NCBI GenBank assembly: GCA_041941305.1
Contig: JBGTQJ010000003.1
Span: 247,059-311,058 of the forward strand
DNA: 64,000 bases
Origin: JANSWP01 sp041941305
GTDB taxonomy: Bacteria > Bacteroidota > Bacteroidia > Chitinophagales > Saprospiraceae
Reading direction: 5' to 3'
Below, one piece after another: positions 46,893 to 55,940 of the stretch. The position numbers and the translations under genes are program-made. The first letter of the stretch is position 1. Each line of letters starts with the position of its first letter. The notes below the pieces were generated by a model that was given only the letters and a program-made list of their open reading frames with translations, did no database searches and was not told the DNA's origin.

Positions 46893-46932
46893 ATGAGTTG
46901 TGGGTTGATAACTCAATCAACCCACAACTCAT
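46893..46932. terminator. Bidirectional terminator (perfect 17-bp stem)
   Basis: ATGAGTTGTGGGTTGAT (46893-46909) pairs perfectly with ATCAACCCACAACTCAT (46916-46932) around a 6-base loop. It lies between the convergent peroxidase and lipoprotein genes. Confidence 0.75.
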
Positions 46933-46936
46933 AATC

Positions 46937-49021
46937 CTAGTCCCCAAATTCCACTTTCACACCTACCTTCAAATTTAAGCCATAAGTAGACAAAATATCC
47001 ACTGGAGTATTCCCATCATTTGCACTTTGAAGTTTGATCTCAAATATATTTTTGGCGGCCTGGTCAAGCTCCCTGATTTGGTCTTGAGTCAATGGTATGA
47101 ACAATTCTCCTGTCTTGATATTGACAGGATCTACTCGCCCAGCAGCATTTACAGAAGCTGATTCAAGTTGGATATCGTCCAAAATCAATGTTTTCCCTCC
47201 GTTGGTATTTTGGGCATAAACATTCAGGGTAGTTTGGAGTGGCAATCCATTTTCATACAGCAATTTTAGTTCTGCCTGAGCAATGTCTTCAATAGTCAAT
47301 CCATCGTCCAGATTTAGTGAAAGTGATTCTGTAGTATCCCTATAAAGGATGTGCTCAGATTTGAACTTGAAAGGCAAATCCAACTCAGCATGTAGTGTTA
47401 ATTCACTTGTATTGGTTACGAAATTGATCTCACCTGTATTGCCGTTGGGGTTGGTAAAAGCATTCCCCGAATAAACAATATCCTGAATGTAGGTGGACAA
47501 AAAATCAACAATATTTGAATTGTTTTTATCCACGATGATTTCCCCTACAATAGTTTCTCCAACCATATCCATTTTTGGATAATCAATATTCAAATCTGGG
47601 CCATTGAGCATTTGAGAAGCACCAATTAATCCCTGACCTGAAATGTCCATAACTGCTGATATAGGTATTCCAAAAGAATTGAAGGATTCAACACGGGCAA
47701 CAGGATTATCAAAATAAATGGGTTCACTGTTTTCATCTAAGAAATCAAAATCAAAAGCTAAATCTATGTTGCCAGAAGCAATCATTTCATCAAATTGCCC
47801 AAAGTAGCCAAAGACTTTTTCCACTTCAAAATTTTGCATTTCAAACCTAAACGAGACCTGAGCAGAAGCATCAAAATTAATGGGTATATTCGGTGGATTA
47901 TTGATTTTTACATCAACTGAAGCAATCAGGCGATTGTAAGGCTGACTCATATCCTGATTAAGAAAAATATGGGCTCCACTAAAATCAACTTTTCCTACGA
48001 TAGAATCATTAAATCCGGTCATAGGTATCAAAACAGTATGGGTAATTGGATGGCCTCCCTGGTCGGAATAAGGAAATACAAAAGTTGCTTCCAAGTCCAA
48101 AGGGAAATCGGATTGAATGCTGTAATCCAGGTCTGCATCTAATAAATCTATTTCTGTCAATTCAATTTCATTTCCGGGATTAAAGTCTATTTTAATGGTG
48201 TCAGCGTAAAAAGCTGTACTTGGCAATACCGCTGAGCCACCAACTATTTGAAAGTCAATCAAATCCAATCTGGCTTTGAGTTGAGTATTTAAATCAATAA
48301 AAACCGGCATGGTGCTTCCCTGTGAAGAGAGTTCTGGAATGCGAAAGGAAAACTGATTGCTGACTTGTCGATTGATGACATAAAATTCATCTGATTGACT
48401 CATTCCCGGAGGGATGTTGGAAAAGCTAAAAGAGCCCAAATCCTGGTTGGCAACATCATCGTGGACAATTACAGTTAATAGATTTAAATCAATGAAAAGC
48501 TCGTTTGTAATTGTCAATCGAATAAGACCCGTATCTACTGTAAGAGTTGTATAGTCATCAATGGTAGGCAGATCTATTATTTTATTTACAGGAGTAGAAA
48601 AAGCAGGAGTATAAGTAGAAGTTCCACTATTGTTTTCGAAAAATTGTTCCAAAAAAGGATCGTTGAATTCATCCAAAAATTCTTGAAAAGAAGCTGCTCC
48701 CCAAACACTGCGGTTATCCAACTCTATTTCCCCAATTGCACTTTGGCTATTGCCTTTTGCCTTAACATCTTCCGTAATATCATCCAAAAAATCAGCTGCC
48801 TCAAAATGGACAATATTATCTTCCCTATGAATTAATCTGAGGCTGTTGTCTCCATCAACCGTTAGTGTAGAATCCTCATCCAACAAATCTTCGATAACAA
48901 ATGTAATATCGGCAAGTGGCAAGGCAAATGTTCCACCATAGTCAACTTCAACATCTTTAATACAAGAAATGGCAAGTAATAGAAGACCGACAGCTCCAAT
49001 GGGAAGTTTATAATGTTTCAC
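46937..49021 (-). CDS. Large lipoprotein of unknown function
   Basis: 694 residues. The N-terminus (LPIGAVGLLLLAISC) is a lipoprotein signal with the lipid on Cys20. The mature part looks beta-rich throughout, with Asn/Asp-rich turns, and has few Cys. Hydrophobic strands alternate with segments such as IDFNPGNEIELTEIDLLDAD and VDVKINNPPNIPINFDASAQ, suggesting repeated beta-sandwich domains. I recognise no catalytic motif. It is divergent from the beta-barrel gene at 49327 with about 300 bp between, so it could be an outer-membrane-associated partner; this is inference from position alone. Confidence 0.7.
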   Translation of the reverse strand: MKHYKLPIGAVGLLLLAISCIKDVEVDYGGTFALPLADITFVIEDLLDEDSTLTVDGDNSLRLIHREDNIVHFEAADFLDDITEDVKAKGNSQSAIGEIELDNRSVWGAASFQEFLDEFNDPFLEQFFENNSGTSTYTPAFSTPVNKIIDLPTIDDYTTLTVDTGLIRLTITNELFIDLNLLTVIVHDDVANQDLGSFSFSNIPPGMSQSDEFYVINRQVSNQFSFRIPELSSQGSTMPVFIDLNTQLKARLDLIDFQIVGGSAVLPSTAFYADTIKIDFNPGNEIELTEIDLLDADLDYSIQSDFPLDLEATFVFPYSDQGGHPITHTVLIPMTGFNDSIVGKVDFSGAHIFLNQDMSQPYNRLIASVDVKINNPPNIPINFDASAQVSFRFEMQNFEVEKVFGYFGQFDEMIASGNIDLAFDFDFLDENSEPIYFDNPVARVESFNSFGIPISAVMDISGQGLIGASQMLNGPDLNIDYPKMDMVGETIVGEIIVDKNNSNIVDFLSTYIQDIVYSGNAFTNPNGNTGEINFVTNTSELTLHAELDLPFKFKSEHILYRDTTESLSLNLDDGLTIEDIAQAELKLLYENGLPLQTTLNVYAQNTNGGKTLILDDIQLESASVNAAGRVDPVNIKTGELFIPLTQDQIRELDQAAKNIFEIKLQSANDGNTPVDILSTYGLNLKVGVKVEFGD

Positions 49022-49326
49022 AGTTGTGGGTTTATGTTCAATAAAGGGATTAGTGTCCGAGCGTGTCTATTTTTTTGGTTCGCAAAGTAGTGGAAATTTT
49101 GGCAAGGAGCAAGCATTGTCAGCTGTCTTGGCAGCGAATTATCAAATAAATCAGTTCAATATTAAAGATATCACCAAACTCGCCTATTTTTTTCTAAGCA
49201 TCCACCCGACTGTTTCAAACATTCAGGAGCATACTTCCTCCCGACACTTTTATGTTTATTCATCCCTTTATGCTGGAAAGGCGGAAGTATCTTTCCTATC
49301 TTGTTTTCATTTCAATCCTAGGTCTT
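49022..49326. other. Divergent intergenic region
   Basis: 305 bp between the lipoprotein and beta-barrel genes. Frames are open across it on the plus strand (from 49026 and 49252), but neither extension looks like protein. No clear promoter or repeat was recognised. Confidence 0.35.
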
Positions 49327-50013
49327 ATGAAAAATCACCAGACTGTTTTGCTTATTTTGTTGGGTTTATTGCTCGCAGTACCTTCCTTTTCTCAAACTCG
49401 TCGAAAAAAAATTACCAATCGTTTTGCTGCCAGTATTATTGCCGGAGGCAATTTCTCCCAAGTAGACGGCGATCGTTCCTCAGGTTTTGATAAGACAGGA
49501 TGGTATGGAGGGATTCGGGGAACTACCATTCTCAACCATCGTTTGCAATGGAATATTGAGTTGTTGTTCAGCCAAAAAGGAAGTAAGCTGGAACGACAAG
49601 GTTCAATTTTTTTGAGTGCTGGGCATGAAACAATCCAAGTAGACTATGTAGAGGTTCCAGTTTTATTAAAGATTTTTCTGAAAAAGGATCTAGAGGGCAT
49701 TTTTCTGGAATTTGGTGCATCCTATTCCAGGCAGGTCCGACTAAAAATAGAAGAAGAAATAAAAGACCCTATACATCAATTTGTGTATAATTCCATTGCC
49801 CCGGATTTTAATAAAAACGAACTTAGCTTAGTTAGTGGGATTGGTCTCGATTTTGAAAAACATTTTTCCATTGGTAGTCGATTTTCTTTTGCTGCCACTC
49901 CTCTTTACCAAAATCAGGAATTTATTGCTCCTGAGCACTTGACCCACCAGGCAGAACCTGTGTTCCGCCTGCGGAATTATTTTGTTTCATTATTTGCAGG
50001 TTATCATTTCTAA
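49327..50013 (+). CDS. Outer-membrane beta-barrel protein (PorT-like/OMP_b-brl type)
   Basis: 228 residues from the ATG at 49327, chosen because it begins a signal peptide (HQTVLLILLGLLLAVPSFSQ); the frame is open back to 49252. The mature sequence shows alternating strands typical of small Bacteroidota barrels: AASIIAGGNFSQVDGDRSSG, WYGGIRGTTILNHRLQWNIE, LLFSQKGSKLE, YVEVPVLLKIFLK, and LVSGIGLDFEKHFSIGSRFS. It ends RLRNYFVSLFAGYHF with an aromatic C-terminus, as outer-membrane barrels do. It is an outer-membrane protein of unknown role. Confidence 0.75.
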   Translation: MKNHQTVLLILLGLLLAVPSFSQTRRKKITNRFAASIIAGGNFSQVDGDRSSGFDKTGWYGGIRGTTILNHRLQWNIELLFSQKGSKLERQGSIFLSAGHETIQVDYVEVPVLLKIFLKKDLEGIFLEFGASYSRQVRLKIEEEIKDPIHQFVYNSIAPDFNKNELSLVSGIGLDFEKHFSIGSRFSFAATPLYQNQEFIAPEHLTHQAEPVFRLRNYFVSLFAGYHF

Positions 50014-50085
50014 CAATTTTTACTGGAATAAAAAATTGACGTCTGGCAACTTCTAAACATTCCTTAAATTCGTTGCTCATTTTAT

Positions 50086-50158
50086 AGTACATCTAAATTT
50101 TTCCTTCCTGTGCCACAGGGATGCCCTTGGCAAAGTTTGTAAAATTTTTAGACTAACT
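50086..50158. repeat. Short palindromic element with GGGATGCCCTTGGCAAA core
   Basis: The ends around AGTACATCTAAATTTTT (50086) and AAATTTTTAGACTAACT (to 50158) are imperfect inverted repeats. The centre CTGTGCCACAGGGATGCCCTTGGC holds the 17-base word at 50118-50134, which is identical to the one at 26947. It lies 20 bp before the next gene. Confidence 0.6.
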
Positions 50159-50179
50159 CTTGGAATCAATCACAAAACA

Positions 50180-50857
50180 ATGAGCAAAACTGCCATTCCT
50201 AAATCTACCATTCAATTTCTAAAAGACCTTAGTAACAACAATAACCGCGACTGGTTTGCAGAAAATAAACCCCGATATCAGGAAGAACTTTCCAATATGA
50301 AAGCTTTTTGTGCAGCTTTGCAAGATGCGATGAGTCATCACGACAATATCGAATCGATGAAACTTTTCCGAATTTACCGCGATGTTCGATTTTCAAAAGA
50401 TAAATCACCTTACAAAAGAAATTTTAGCGGTGGGTTGAAACGGGCAACCAAATGGCTACGAGGAGGATATTACTTTCATATCGAACCAGGGGCTTCCTTC
50501 GCAGCTGGAGGATTCTGGTCACCAAATGCTCCTGACTTGAAACGAATCCGAGATGAAATCGCTGCAGATGACAAACCACTCAGGGCAATTATCGCAGATG
50601 CAGACTTTCAAAACACATTTGAAGAATTAAAGGGAGATGCTGTTAAAACTGCTCCAAAAGGGTTTTCTAAAGATCATCCAGCCATTGATTTGATTCGGCA
50701 TAAACAGTTTATTGTTACCCGAAACTTCACCGATAAGGAAGTTACATCATCAAAATTTCTGGAGGAACTCAACCAGACTTTCAAAAATATGCGACCCTTT
50801 TTCAATTATATGAGTGAAGTATTGACAACAGATGGGAATGGCGTCCCCATTGAATAA
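50180..50857 (+). CDS. DUF2461 family protein (TIGR02453)
   Basis: 225 residues, cytoplasmic. Family signatures are FLKDLSNNNNRDWFAENKPRY (residues 9-29), KLFRIYRDVRFSKDKSPYKR, YYFHIEPGASFAAGGFW, and FSKDHPAIDLIRHKQF. This is a widespread conserved family whose biochemical function is not established. The length is typical. No functional link to its neighbours is evident, and a repeat element follows the stop codon. Confidence 0.9.
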   Translation: MSKTAIPKSTIQFLKDLSNNNNRDWFAENKPRYQEELSNMKAFCAALQDAMSHHDNIESMKLFRIYRDVRFSKDKSPYKRNFSGGLKRATKWLRGGYYFHIEPGASFAAGGFWSPNAPDLKRIRDEIAADDKPLRAIIADADFQNTFEELKGDAVKTAPKGFSKDHPAIDLIRHKQFIVTRNFTDKEVTSSKFLEELNQTFKNMRPFFNYMSEVLTTDGNGVPIE

Positions 50858-50862
50858 GTAAA

Positions 50863-50931
50863 GTACCACGGCTCTCCAAAGCCGTGCAGAACAAGAGTAC
50901 GAGAGGGCACGGCTAAGGAGAACCGTGCTAC
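50863..50931. repeat. REP/BIME-like pair of inverted hairpins
   Basis: CACGGCTCTCCAAAGCCGTG forms one hairpin (7-bp stem) and GCACGG...CCGTGC forms a second. The two are arranged tail to tail, so that GTACCACGGCTCTCC (50863-50877) also mirrors GGAGAACCGTGCTAC with two mismatches. This is GC-rich against its surroundings and typical of REP elements. No RAYT transposase lies in the window. Confidence 0.65.
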
Positions 50932-51012
50932 GATTACCGAAATAATTTTTGAAAATCAATCAGAGCCGTATTCCTTTACAATTCAACAGAAAATTCATAA
51001 AAGATAATTATT

Positions 51013-53139
51013 GTGCGCACTATCTCCCTCATAACTTTTTTATTCCTGCTTTCCTGTCAAAAAGAAATAAAAACAACAGACTACAATGTCCTTGTACTTT
51101 TCACAGACGATCAACGCTGGAATACCATCCGTGCATGGGGAAATGAAGAGATTCACACACCCAATTTGGACAGATTGTCAAAAATAGGAGTGAATTTCAC
51201 CAATGCCCATGTGATGGGGTCTCATCACGGAGCTGTATGTGCACCAAGTCGGGCAATGTTGTTATCTGGGATGTCTTATCTGGCAATCCCCAAAAAATAC
51301 ATCAATTTAGGGGCTTCACCATCCCTGGAATTTCCATTTATGACCTTCCCCGAATATTTTAGAAACAGAGGCTATCAGACCTTTTTTACTGGTAAATGGC
51401 ACAATCATACCTCCAAGCTTAGACAGGGATTTGAAGGCGGAAAGAATATTTTCATTGGTGGGATGCATTGGCCAAGAGAGGGAGGACATGAACAGCCTTG
51501 GCTTTGGGATTTTGACAGTAGTGGGGTGTACTCCAAAAACCAAAAATGGCAAGGGAAGGAATTTTCCAGTAAAATGTATTCTGATGCCGCCATTGATTTT
51601 TTGAACCAAAGGGATGCGAGTAAGCCTTTTTGCATGTACGTCGCTTACACTTCTCCTCATGATCCACGTACAGCTCCACAGGAATATTTGGCGATGTATG
51701 ATACGGCTCAAATTTCTATTCCGCCTAATTATTTACCGGAGCATCCTTTTGATAATGGACAATTGAGGATACGAGATGAAAACCTTGCACCCTTTCCAAG
51801 AACCAAAGCCATTGTCAAGCAGGAAATCAAAGGCTACTATGCCATGATCTCAGAAGTAGATGCGCAAATCGGGCGTATTCTGAATGAATTGGAAGCAAAA
51901 AATATGATGGACAATACCATTATTGTTTTTGCTGGAGATAATGGATTAGCTGTCGGTCAACATGGATTATTGGGTAAGCAGAGTTTATATGAACATTCGG
52001 TCAGAGTGCCTTTGATTATAGCAGCTCCAAAATTGGAAGGCAATCGGGAAGCAAGAACTTTGTGTTATTTGTATGATGTTTTTCCTACACTTTGTGATTT
52101 GACAGGAGGAGAACTACCAAAAGACTTAAAATACGATCCCGATAAAAATATTTATATAGGGAAAAGTCTAATGCCTGTTTTGAAAGATGAAGAACATATT
52201 ACCAGAAATGATCTGTACCTGGCTTATGGAAAATGGCAACGTTCCTTAAAAACCAGTGATGGCTGGAAACTAATTCAGTACTTTGTCAAAGGAGAAGAAC
52301 ATTTCCAGTTTTATAATTTAAATGAAGACCCCTGGGAAATGCATAATCTTGCTGAAGATGAAGCCAATAAAGAACAATTTGACAATCTATCCAGGCGCTT
52401 GACCCAATATTCAATTGATAATTACGACGGATTTTTTAATCCAGTAATTCAAACCAATAATACTGAATTGGGAGAACCTGTGGAAGTGACAATTCTTGCA
52501 CCTAAGGGCTCAGGGGTTGAAATAAGATACACCCTTGATGGAGGAAATCCCGATACTTCTGGTCTCAGGTACACAACACCCTTTCTCGTAACCAATAAAG
52601 CTGAAATTGCAGTGCAGGCTTTTTATAACCAAAACCCCATAAGCAATGTGAAGCAAGAGACAATTGTGGTAGTCCAGACAATCAAAAATCTGGAAATCAC
52701 TAAGCCTGACCTACAATATCCGGGAAACGGGAGTTTTACTTTGGTAGATGGCTTATACGCTAGCCAGGACTTTAAGTCACGAAGATGGTTGGGCTATCAG
52801 GGGATTGACTTTGAAGGACTTATTGATTTTGGCGAACAAAGAACTGTTTCGAAAGTTGGTTTGAGTTATCTATCAACTCCTGGCGCATGGATCTTTCCTC
52901 CAGAAAAAATTGAGATAGCAGTTTCACAAAATGGCAAAGATTTTCAATCAGTAGCTTCTACCACTAACGAAATCACTTCTACAACAAAAGATGGACTGTT
53001 TCGCTTTGACAAACCCTTATCATCCCGGCAAATTCGATTTGTGAAATTTAATGTGAAAAATATAGGAGAATGCCCGGAATGGCACGAAGGCACAGGAGGT
53101 AAGAGCTGGATATTTATAGATGAGCTGATTGTAGAGTAA
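51013..53139 (+). CDS. Sulfatase lipoprotein with CHB_HEX_C-like and F5/8 C-like tail
   Basis: 708 residues. The start is GTG at 51013; no in-frame ATG precedes a sensible signal, and the GTG directly opens the lipoprotein signal ISLITFLFLLSC with Cys15. Sulfatase domain (about 23-470): metal-binding Asp32/Asp33 (LFTDDQRW), the formylglycine motif C76APSR80, HNHTSKLRQGF, and FAGDNGLAVGQHGLLGK. Then a chitobiase C-terminal-like domain (about 490-555, TLDGGNPDTSGLRYTTPF) and an F5/8 type C-like carbohydrate-binding part (about 570-708). It removes sulfate from a sulfated glycan at the cell surface or periplasm, after formylglycine maturation. It is not within a polysaccharide locus. Confidence 0.9.
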   Translation: MRTISLITFLFLLSCQKEIKTTDYNVLVLFTDDQRWNTIRAWGNEEIHTPNLDRLSKIGVNFTNAHVMGSHHGAVCAPSRAMLLSGMSYLAIPKKYINLGASPSLEFPFMTFPEYFRNRGYQTFFTGKWHNHTSKLRQGFEGGKNIFIGGMHWPREGGHEQPWLWDFDSSGVYSKNQKWQGKEFSSKMYSDAAIDFLNQRDASKPFCMYVAYTSPHDPRTAPQEYLAMYDTAQISIPPNYLPEHPFDNGQLRIRDENLAPFPRTKAIVKQEIKGYYAMISEVDAQIGRILNELEAKNMMDNTIIVFAGDNGLAVGQHGLLGKQSLYEHSVRVPLIIAAPKLEGNREARTLCYLYDVFPTLCDLTGGELPKDLKYDPDKNIYIGKSLMPVLKDEEHITRNDLYLAYGKWQRSLKTSDGWKLIQYFVKGEEHFQFYNLNEDPWEMHNLAEDEANKEQFDNLSRRLTQYSIDNYDGFFNPVIQTNNTELGEPVEVTILAPKGSGVEIRYTLDGGNPDTSGLRYTTPFLVTNKAEIAVQAFYNQNPISNVKQETIVVVQTIKNLEITKPDLQYPGNGSFTLVDGLYASQDFKSRRWLGYQGIDFEGLIDFGEQRTVSKVGLSYLSTPGAWIFPPEKIEIAVSQNGKDFQSVASTTNEITSTTKDGLFRFDKPLSSRQIRFVKFNVKNIGECPEWHEGTGGKSWIFIDELIVE

Positions 53140-53145
53140 AGTTTT

Positions 53146-55266
53146 CTAATCTGCAGGTAAATCCCTTGGAATGATTATAGTAAACGTACTCCCTCGCATC
53201 AATTCGCTTTCCACCTCAATGGTACCATTGTGATGTTCAATAATAGAATTGCTGATAGACAAACCAAGACCAGTACCCGTCCCTGCTGGTTTGGTAGTAA
53301 AAAAAGGATCGAAGATTTTTTGCTGAGTCACCTGGTTCATCCCATTTCCAGTATCGCGAATTTTTATCTCTACATGTGAATTTTTTTGTGTTGTTGAAAT
53401 ATAAATGTCTCCTTCCCCCTCAATTGCCTGACTGGCGTTATAAATGATATTTAGAAAAACCTGATTGATTTTTCCAATCTGACAATTGATAGGGTCCAAT
53501 AGACCAAAATCTTTGTGGACAGTAATGTTTTCCTTCAAATTGTTGTGAAGGATGGTGAGCGTAGAATCCAAACCCTCATTGATATCTGCTGGCGCAAAGC
53601 CTCCAGTAGATTCATGTGAAAATTTTTGCAATCCTTTGATGATGTCCTTTGTCCGCTCTAAACCCCTGCTTATACCATTCAATAAATTTTGACTTTCTTC
53701 ACTTAAGTATCTACTATCAATTTTTTGTTCTAATTCAATAATTTCTTCAATGGTTTTTTCCTTTTCCGCATTGGTACTTAAGCTTTCCACTTTTGTTAAA
53801 AGCGGTTGTAATTCTTCAAAATCCATTTGCAAAGCCTGAACATTTCCATTGATGAAATTGATGGGATTATTGATCTCATGGGCTATGCCCGCCGTTAATT
53901 GCCCTATGGTTGCCATCTTTTCCGAATGTACAAGTTGCATTTGAGTAGATTTCAAATTATCGAGTAGATCTTCTTTTTCTTTCAATAATTGACGAGTTGT
54001 CTTTTGTTCTTTTTTGAGTTTTCTGAAAGCGACGATAATGATACCTAAAAATAGACCCATTAATACCAACAAGGCAATCAGTCGATTGCGTTCTGCAAGG
54101 CGCTTTATTTGGTCTTCTTTAAAGTGGGCTATCTCGTGTTCTTTTTGTTGAATTTCATATTTGAATTCAACCTTTGCAATTTTCTGGAAGGTTTCTTCAT
54201 TGAATAGGCTATCTTCCATAACATCATGAGCCTGAAAATAAGACAGTGCTTCCTCATGTTTCCCCATCTTGCTATATCCTTCTCCTAATTTCTGGTACAC
54301 CTCCATGGCAGTTTGTCGATTGCCTACTTCATTGGCAAATAAAAGTGCTTTTTCATACCAATTGATTCCAGTTTGCCTGTTGCCAAGTTTATATTCGATT
54401 TCTCCCAGCTGAGCATAAATAGTGGAAAGAATAGACTTATCTCCTTGTTTTTCATAAAGTGCCTGCCCTTTTAGGGTATAGGCTTTGGCTTGTTCCAGGT
54501 CTCCTTTTTTCAAATAAATGGCGCCAAGGTTGGAATACGAAGCTCCTCGACCATAATTCAAATTAAGGCTGTCAAAAATGTGAAGCGCCTTTAAGTAGTA
54601 AAAAGCCGTGGAATCATAAATATTCTGAAAATACCAGGTGTTCCCAAAGTTCAAATAAGCCTCTGCCAATTTGCTGGGATAGTCCGTTTTATGCCACATT
54701 TTCAATCCTTTTCGCTGATACATTAATGCCCGTTCGTAATCTTCAAGGTTGTTGTAAATATTGCCAATATTTACGTAGGAACTCGCTACATTTTTTGGGT
54801 TGGCGTCGTTTCGCTCAATGATTCCCATTGCCTTCAGTTGATATTGCAAAGCCATGGCATAGTCACCGCGATTTCTATAGATATTTCCTATTAACAAATG
54901 TGCTCTTCCGACAGAAACACTATCTCCTACTTCTGCAAATAAGGGAATAGATTCCAGATGAGATTCAAGAGATGCAGCATATTTTGCCTGATGGGATAGA
55001 GAAATACCTTTACTTTCTATAGCAATTGCCTGTTCCCGTTTCAATCCAAGCGATTCAGCCAATAATGCCGATTGATTGGCTAAGGCAAAAGCAGTATCTG
55101 GTTGGCGGCGTTTGAGTTTGGTTGCCAGTTTGTTCAATACATTTACACGGTGGCTATCTTCTTCCAGTTTATCCAAAAGGGAATACAATGAATCTATTTC
55201 AGGATTCTGGGCATTCAGCAGCCCCAATCCTAAAAGCAATAGCATTAGAATGGTATAGCGAGTCAT
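53146..55266 (-). CDS. TPR sensor histidine kinase (NtrB-like core)
   Basis: 706 residues with a signal peptide (TILMLLLLGLGLLNAQ). The periplasmic part (about 25-375) is a string of TPR repeats such as GNIYRNRGDYAMALQYQLKA and GNIYNNLEDYERALMYQRKG. One transmembrane helix (LIALLVLMGLFLGIIIVAF, about 395-415) and a coiled coil follow. The kinase core has His463 in AGIAHEINNPINF, the N-box NIIYNASQAI, DTGNGM, and TGTGLGLSIS. It has no receiver domain, and no response regulator is adjacent. The ligand is unknown. It faces the small peptide gene at 55639 across a 370-bp gap, and the other TPR kinase lies beyond that. Confidence 0.9.
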   Translation of the reverse strand: MTRYTILMLLLLGLGLLNAQNPEIDSLYSLLDKLEEDSHRVNVLNKLATKLKRRQPDTAFALANQSALLAESLGLKREQAIAIESKGISLSHQAKYAASLESHLESIPLFAEVGDSVSVGRAHLLIGNIYRNRGDYAMALQYQLKAMGIIERNDANPKNVASSYVNIGNIYNNLEDYERALMYQRKGLKMWHKTDYPSKLAEAYLNFGNTWYFQNIYDSTAFYYLKALHIFDSLNLNYGRGASYSNLGAIYLKKGDLEQAKAYTLKGQALYEKQGDKSILSTIYAQLGEIEYKLGNRQTGINWYEKALLFANEVGNRQTAMEVYQKLGEGYSKMGKHEEALSYFQAHDVMEDSLFNEETFQKIAKVEFKYEIQQKEHEIAHFKEDQIKRLAERNRLIALLVLMGLFLGIIIVAFRKLKKEQKTTRQLLKEKEDLLDNLKSTQMQLVHSEKMATIGQLTAGIAHEINNPINFINGNVQALQMDFEELQPLLTKVESLSTNAEKEKTIEEIIELEQKIDSRYLSEESQNLLNGISRGLERTKDIIKGLQKFSHESTGGFAPADINEGLDSTLTILHNNLKENITVHKDFGLLDPINCQIGKINQVFLNIIYNASQAIEGEGDIYISTTQKNSHVEIKIRDTGNGMNQVTQQKIFDPFFTTKPAGTGTGLGLSISNSIIEHHNGTIEVESELMRGSTFTIIIPRDLPAD

Positions 55267-55638
55267 ATTTTGAGTTTTCCAGGACTTAATTCGGCTAAAT
55301 TAGCCCTTCAACCAGAAACAAGAAGAAAGCATGTAGTGAATTGGGAAAAGTATGAAGTGAGTTAGGTATTATAATCCGAACATCATCTACAATCAAAAAA
55401 GTGGGATACTGTAGCAAAAATTGCCTTCTAAGAAACCAATACAGCACCAAAAAGACATACAAATCTCCTGAAAAATAGGGTTTTGCAGAGGCTTTTTGAT
55501 CCATGAAGTGAAGGTAGTCTTTTGTTGTAAAAATTGGTATAATCTTTGACCTCCCTATTATTCCAATCGGAAATTTTACCCGCCATTATTTAATCTCCCC
55601 CATTTCTTAGATTTCTTCATATTTTAATTTAATGTATT
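55267..55638. other. Divergent intergenic region before the small peptide gene
   Basis: 372 bp. A TATAAT...CTTTG stretch at 55538-55548, with TTTG at 55521, could be a rightward promoter, though the spacing is off the consensus. No other structure was seen. Confidence 0.35.
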
Positions 55639-55839
55639 ATGAGCAAACTACAACGATTTCAAGCCAACCTTGACAGTTCTAACCTAATTTCTTCAAAGGA
55701 TGCCAATTCAGTTAAAGGAGGGATTCGATTTGTAACTGAATCTGAGCAGGAATTTTTACAAATGCAAATGAAATTAGAGCATTATGGCATTTCTTTTACT
55801 ACTCATGAAGGAATGAAGGAATACTGCATTGACTGGTGA
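55639..55839 (+). CDS. 66-aa peptide with candidate Gly-Gly leader
   Basis: The N-terminal part (MSKLQRFQANLDSSNLISSK) and the KGG at residues 26-28 recall the Gly-Gly leaders of Bacteroidota secreted peptides, which are cut after GG by peptidase-containing ABC transporters. The predicted mature part (29-66) is 38 residues, with amphipathic EFLQMQMKLEHYGI and one Cys near the end (Cys63, CIDW). It lies about 100 bp upstream of a TPR histidine kinase in the same direction, and a divergent TPR kinase lies on the other side. No transporter or modification enzyme is nearby. A signal-peptide role is inference; an ordinary small protein is the alternative. Confidence 0.6.
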   Translation: MSKLQRFQANLDSSNLISSKDANSVKGGIRFVTESEQEFLQMQMKLEHYGISFTTHEGMKEYCIDW

Positions 55840-55898
55840 TGAAAAGCCAATAAAGTAATCATTCTTTAGCCCCAAATACAGACATTTATTAATTTGGA

Positions 55899-55919
55899 AA
55901 CCAAGGTGCATCCTTGGTT
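55899..55919 (+). promoter_or_regulatory. Small hairpin in the leader of the TPR kinase gene
   Basis: AACCAAGG (55899-55906), TGCAT loop, CCTTGGTT (55912-55919). This is a perfect 8-bp stem about 20 bases upstream of the ATG at 55941. There is no T-run, so a role in RNA processing or translation control is more likely than termination. Confidence 0.4.
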
Positions 55920-55940
55920 AAGTTCACTCAATTTTCAAGT

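Noticed and set aside
49026..49490. Open frame of 154 codons upstream of and overlapping the beta-barrel gene
   Set aside because: It lies in another frame of the beta-barrel gene, shows no domain or signal peptide, and its composition is unlike protein.
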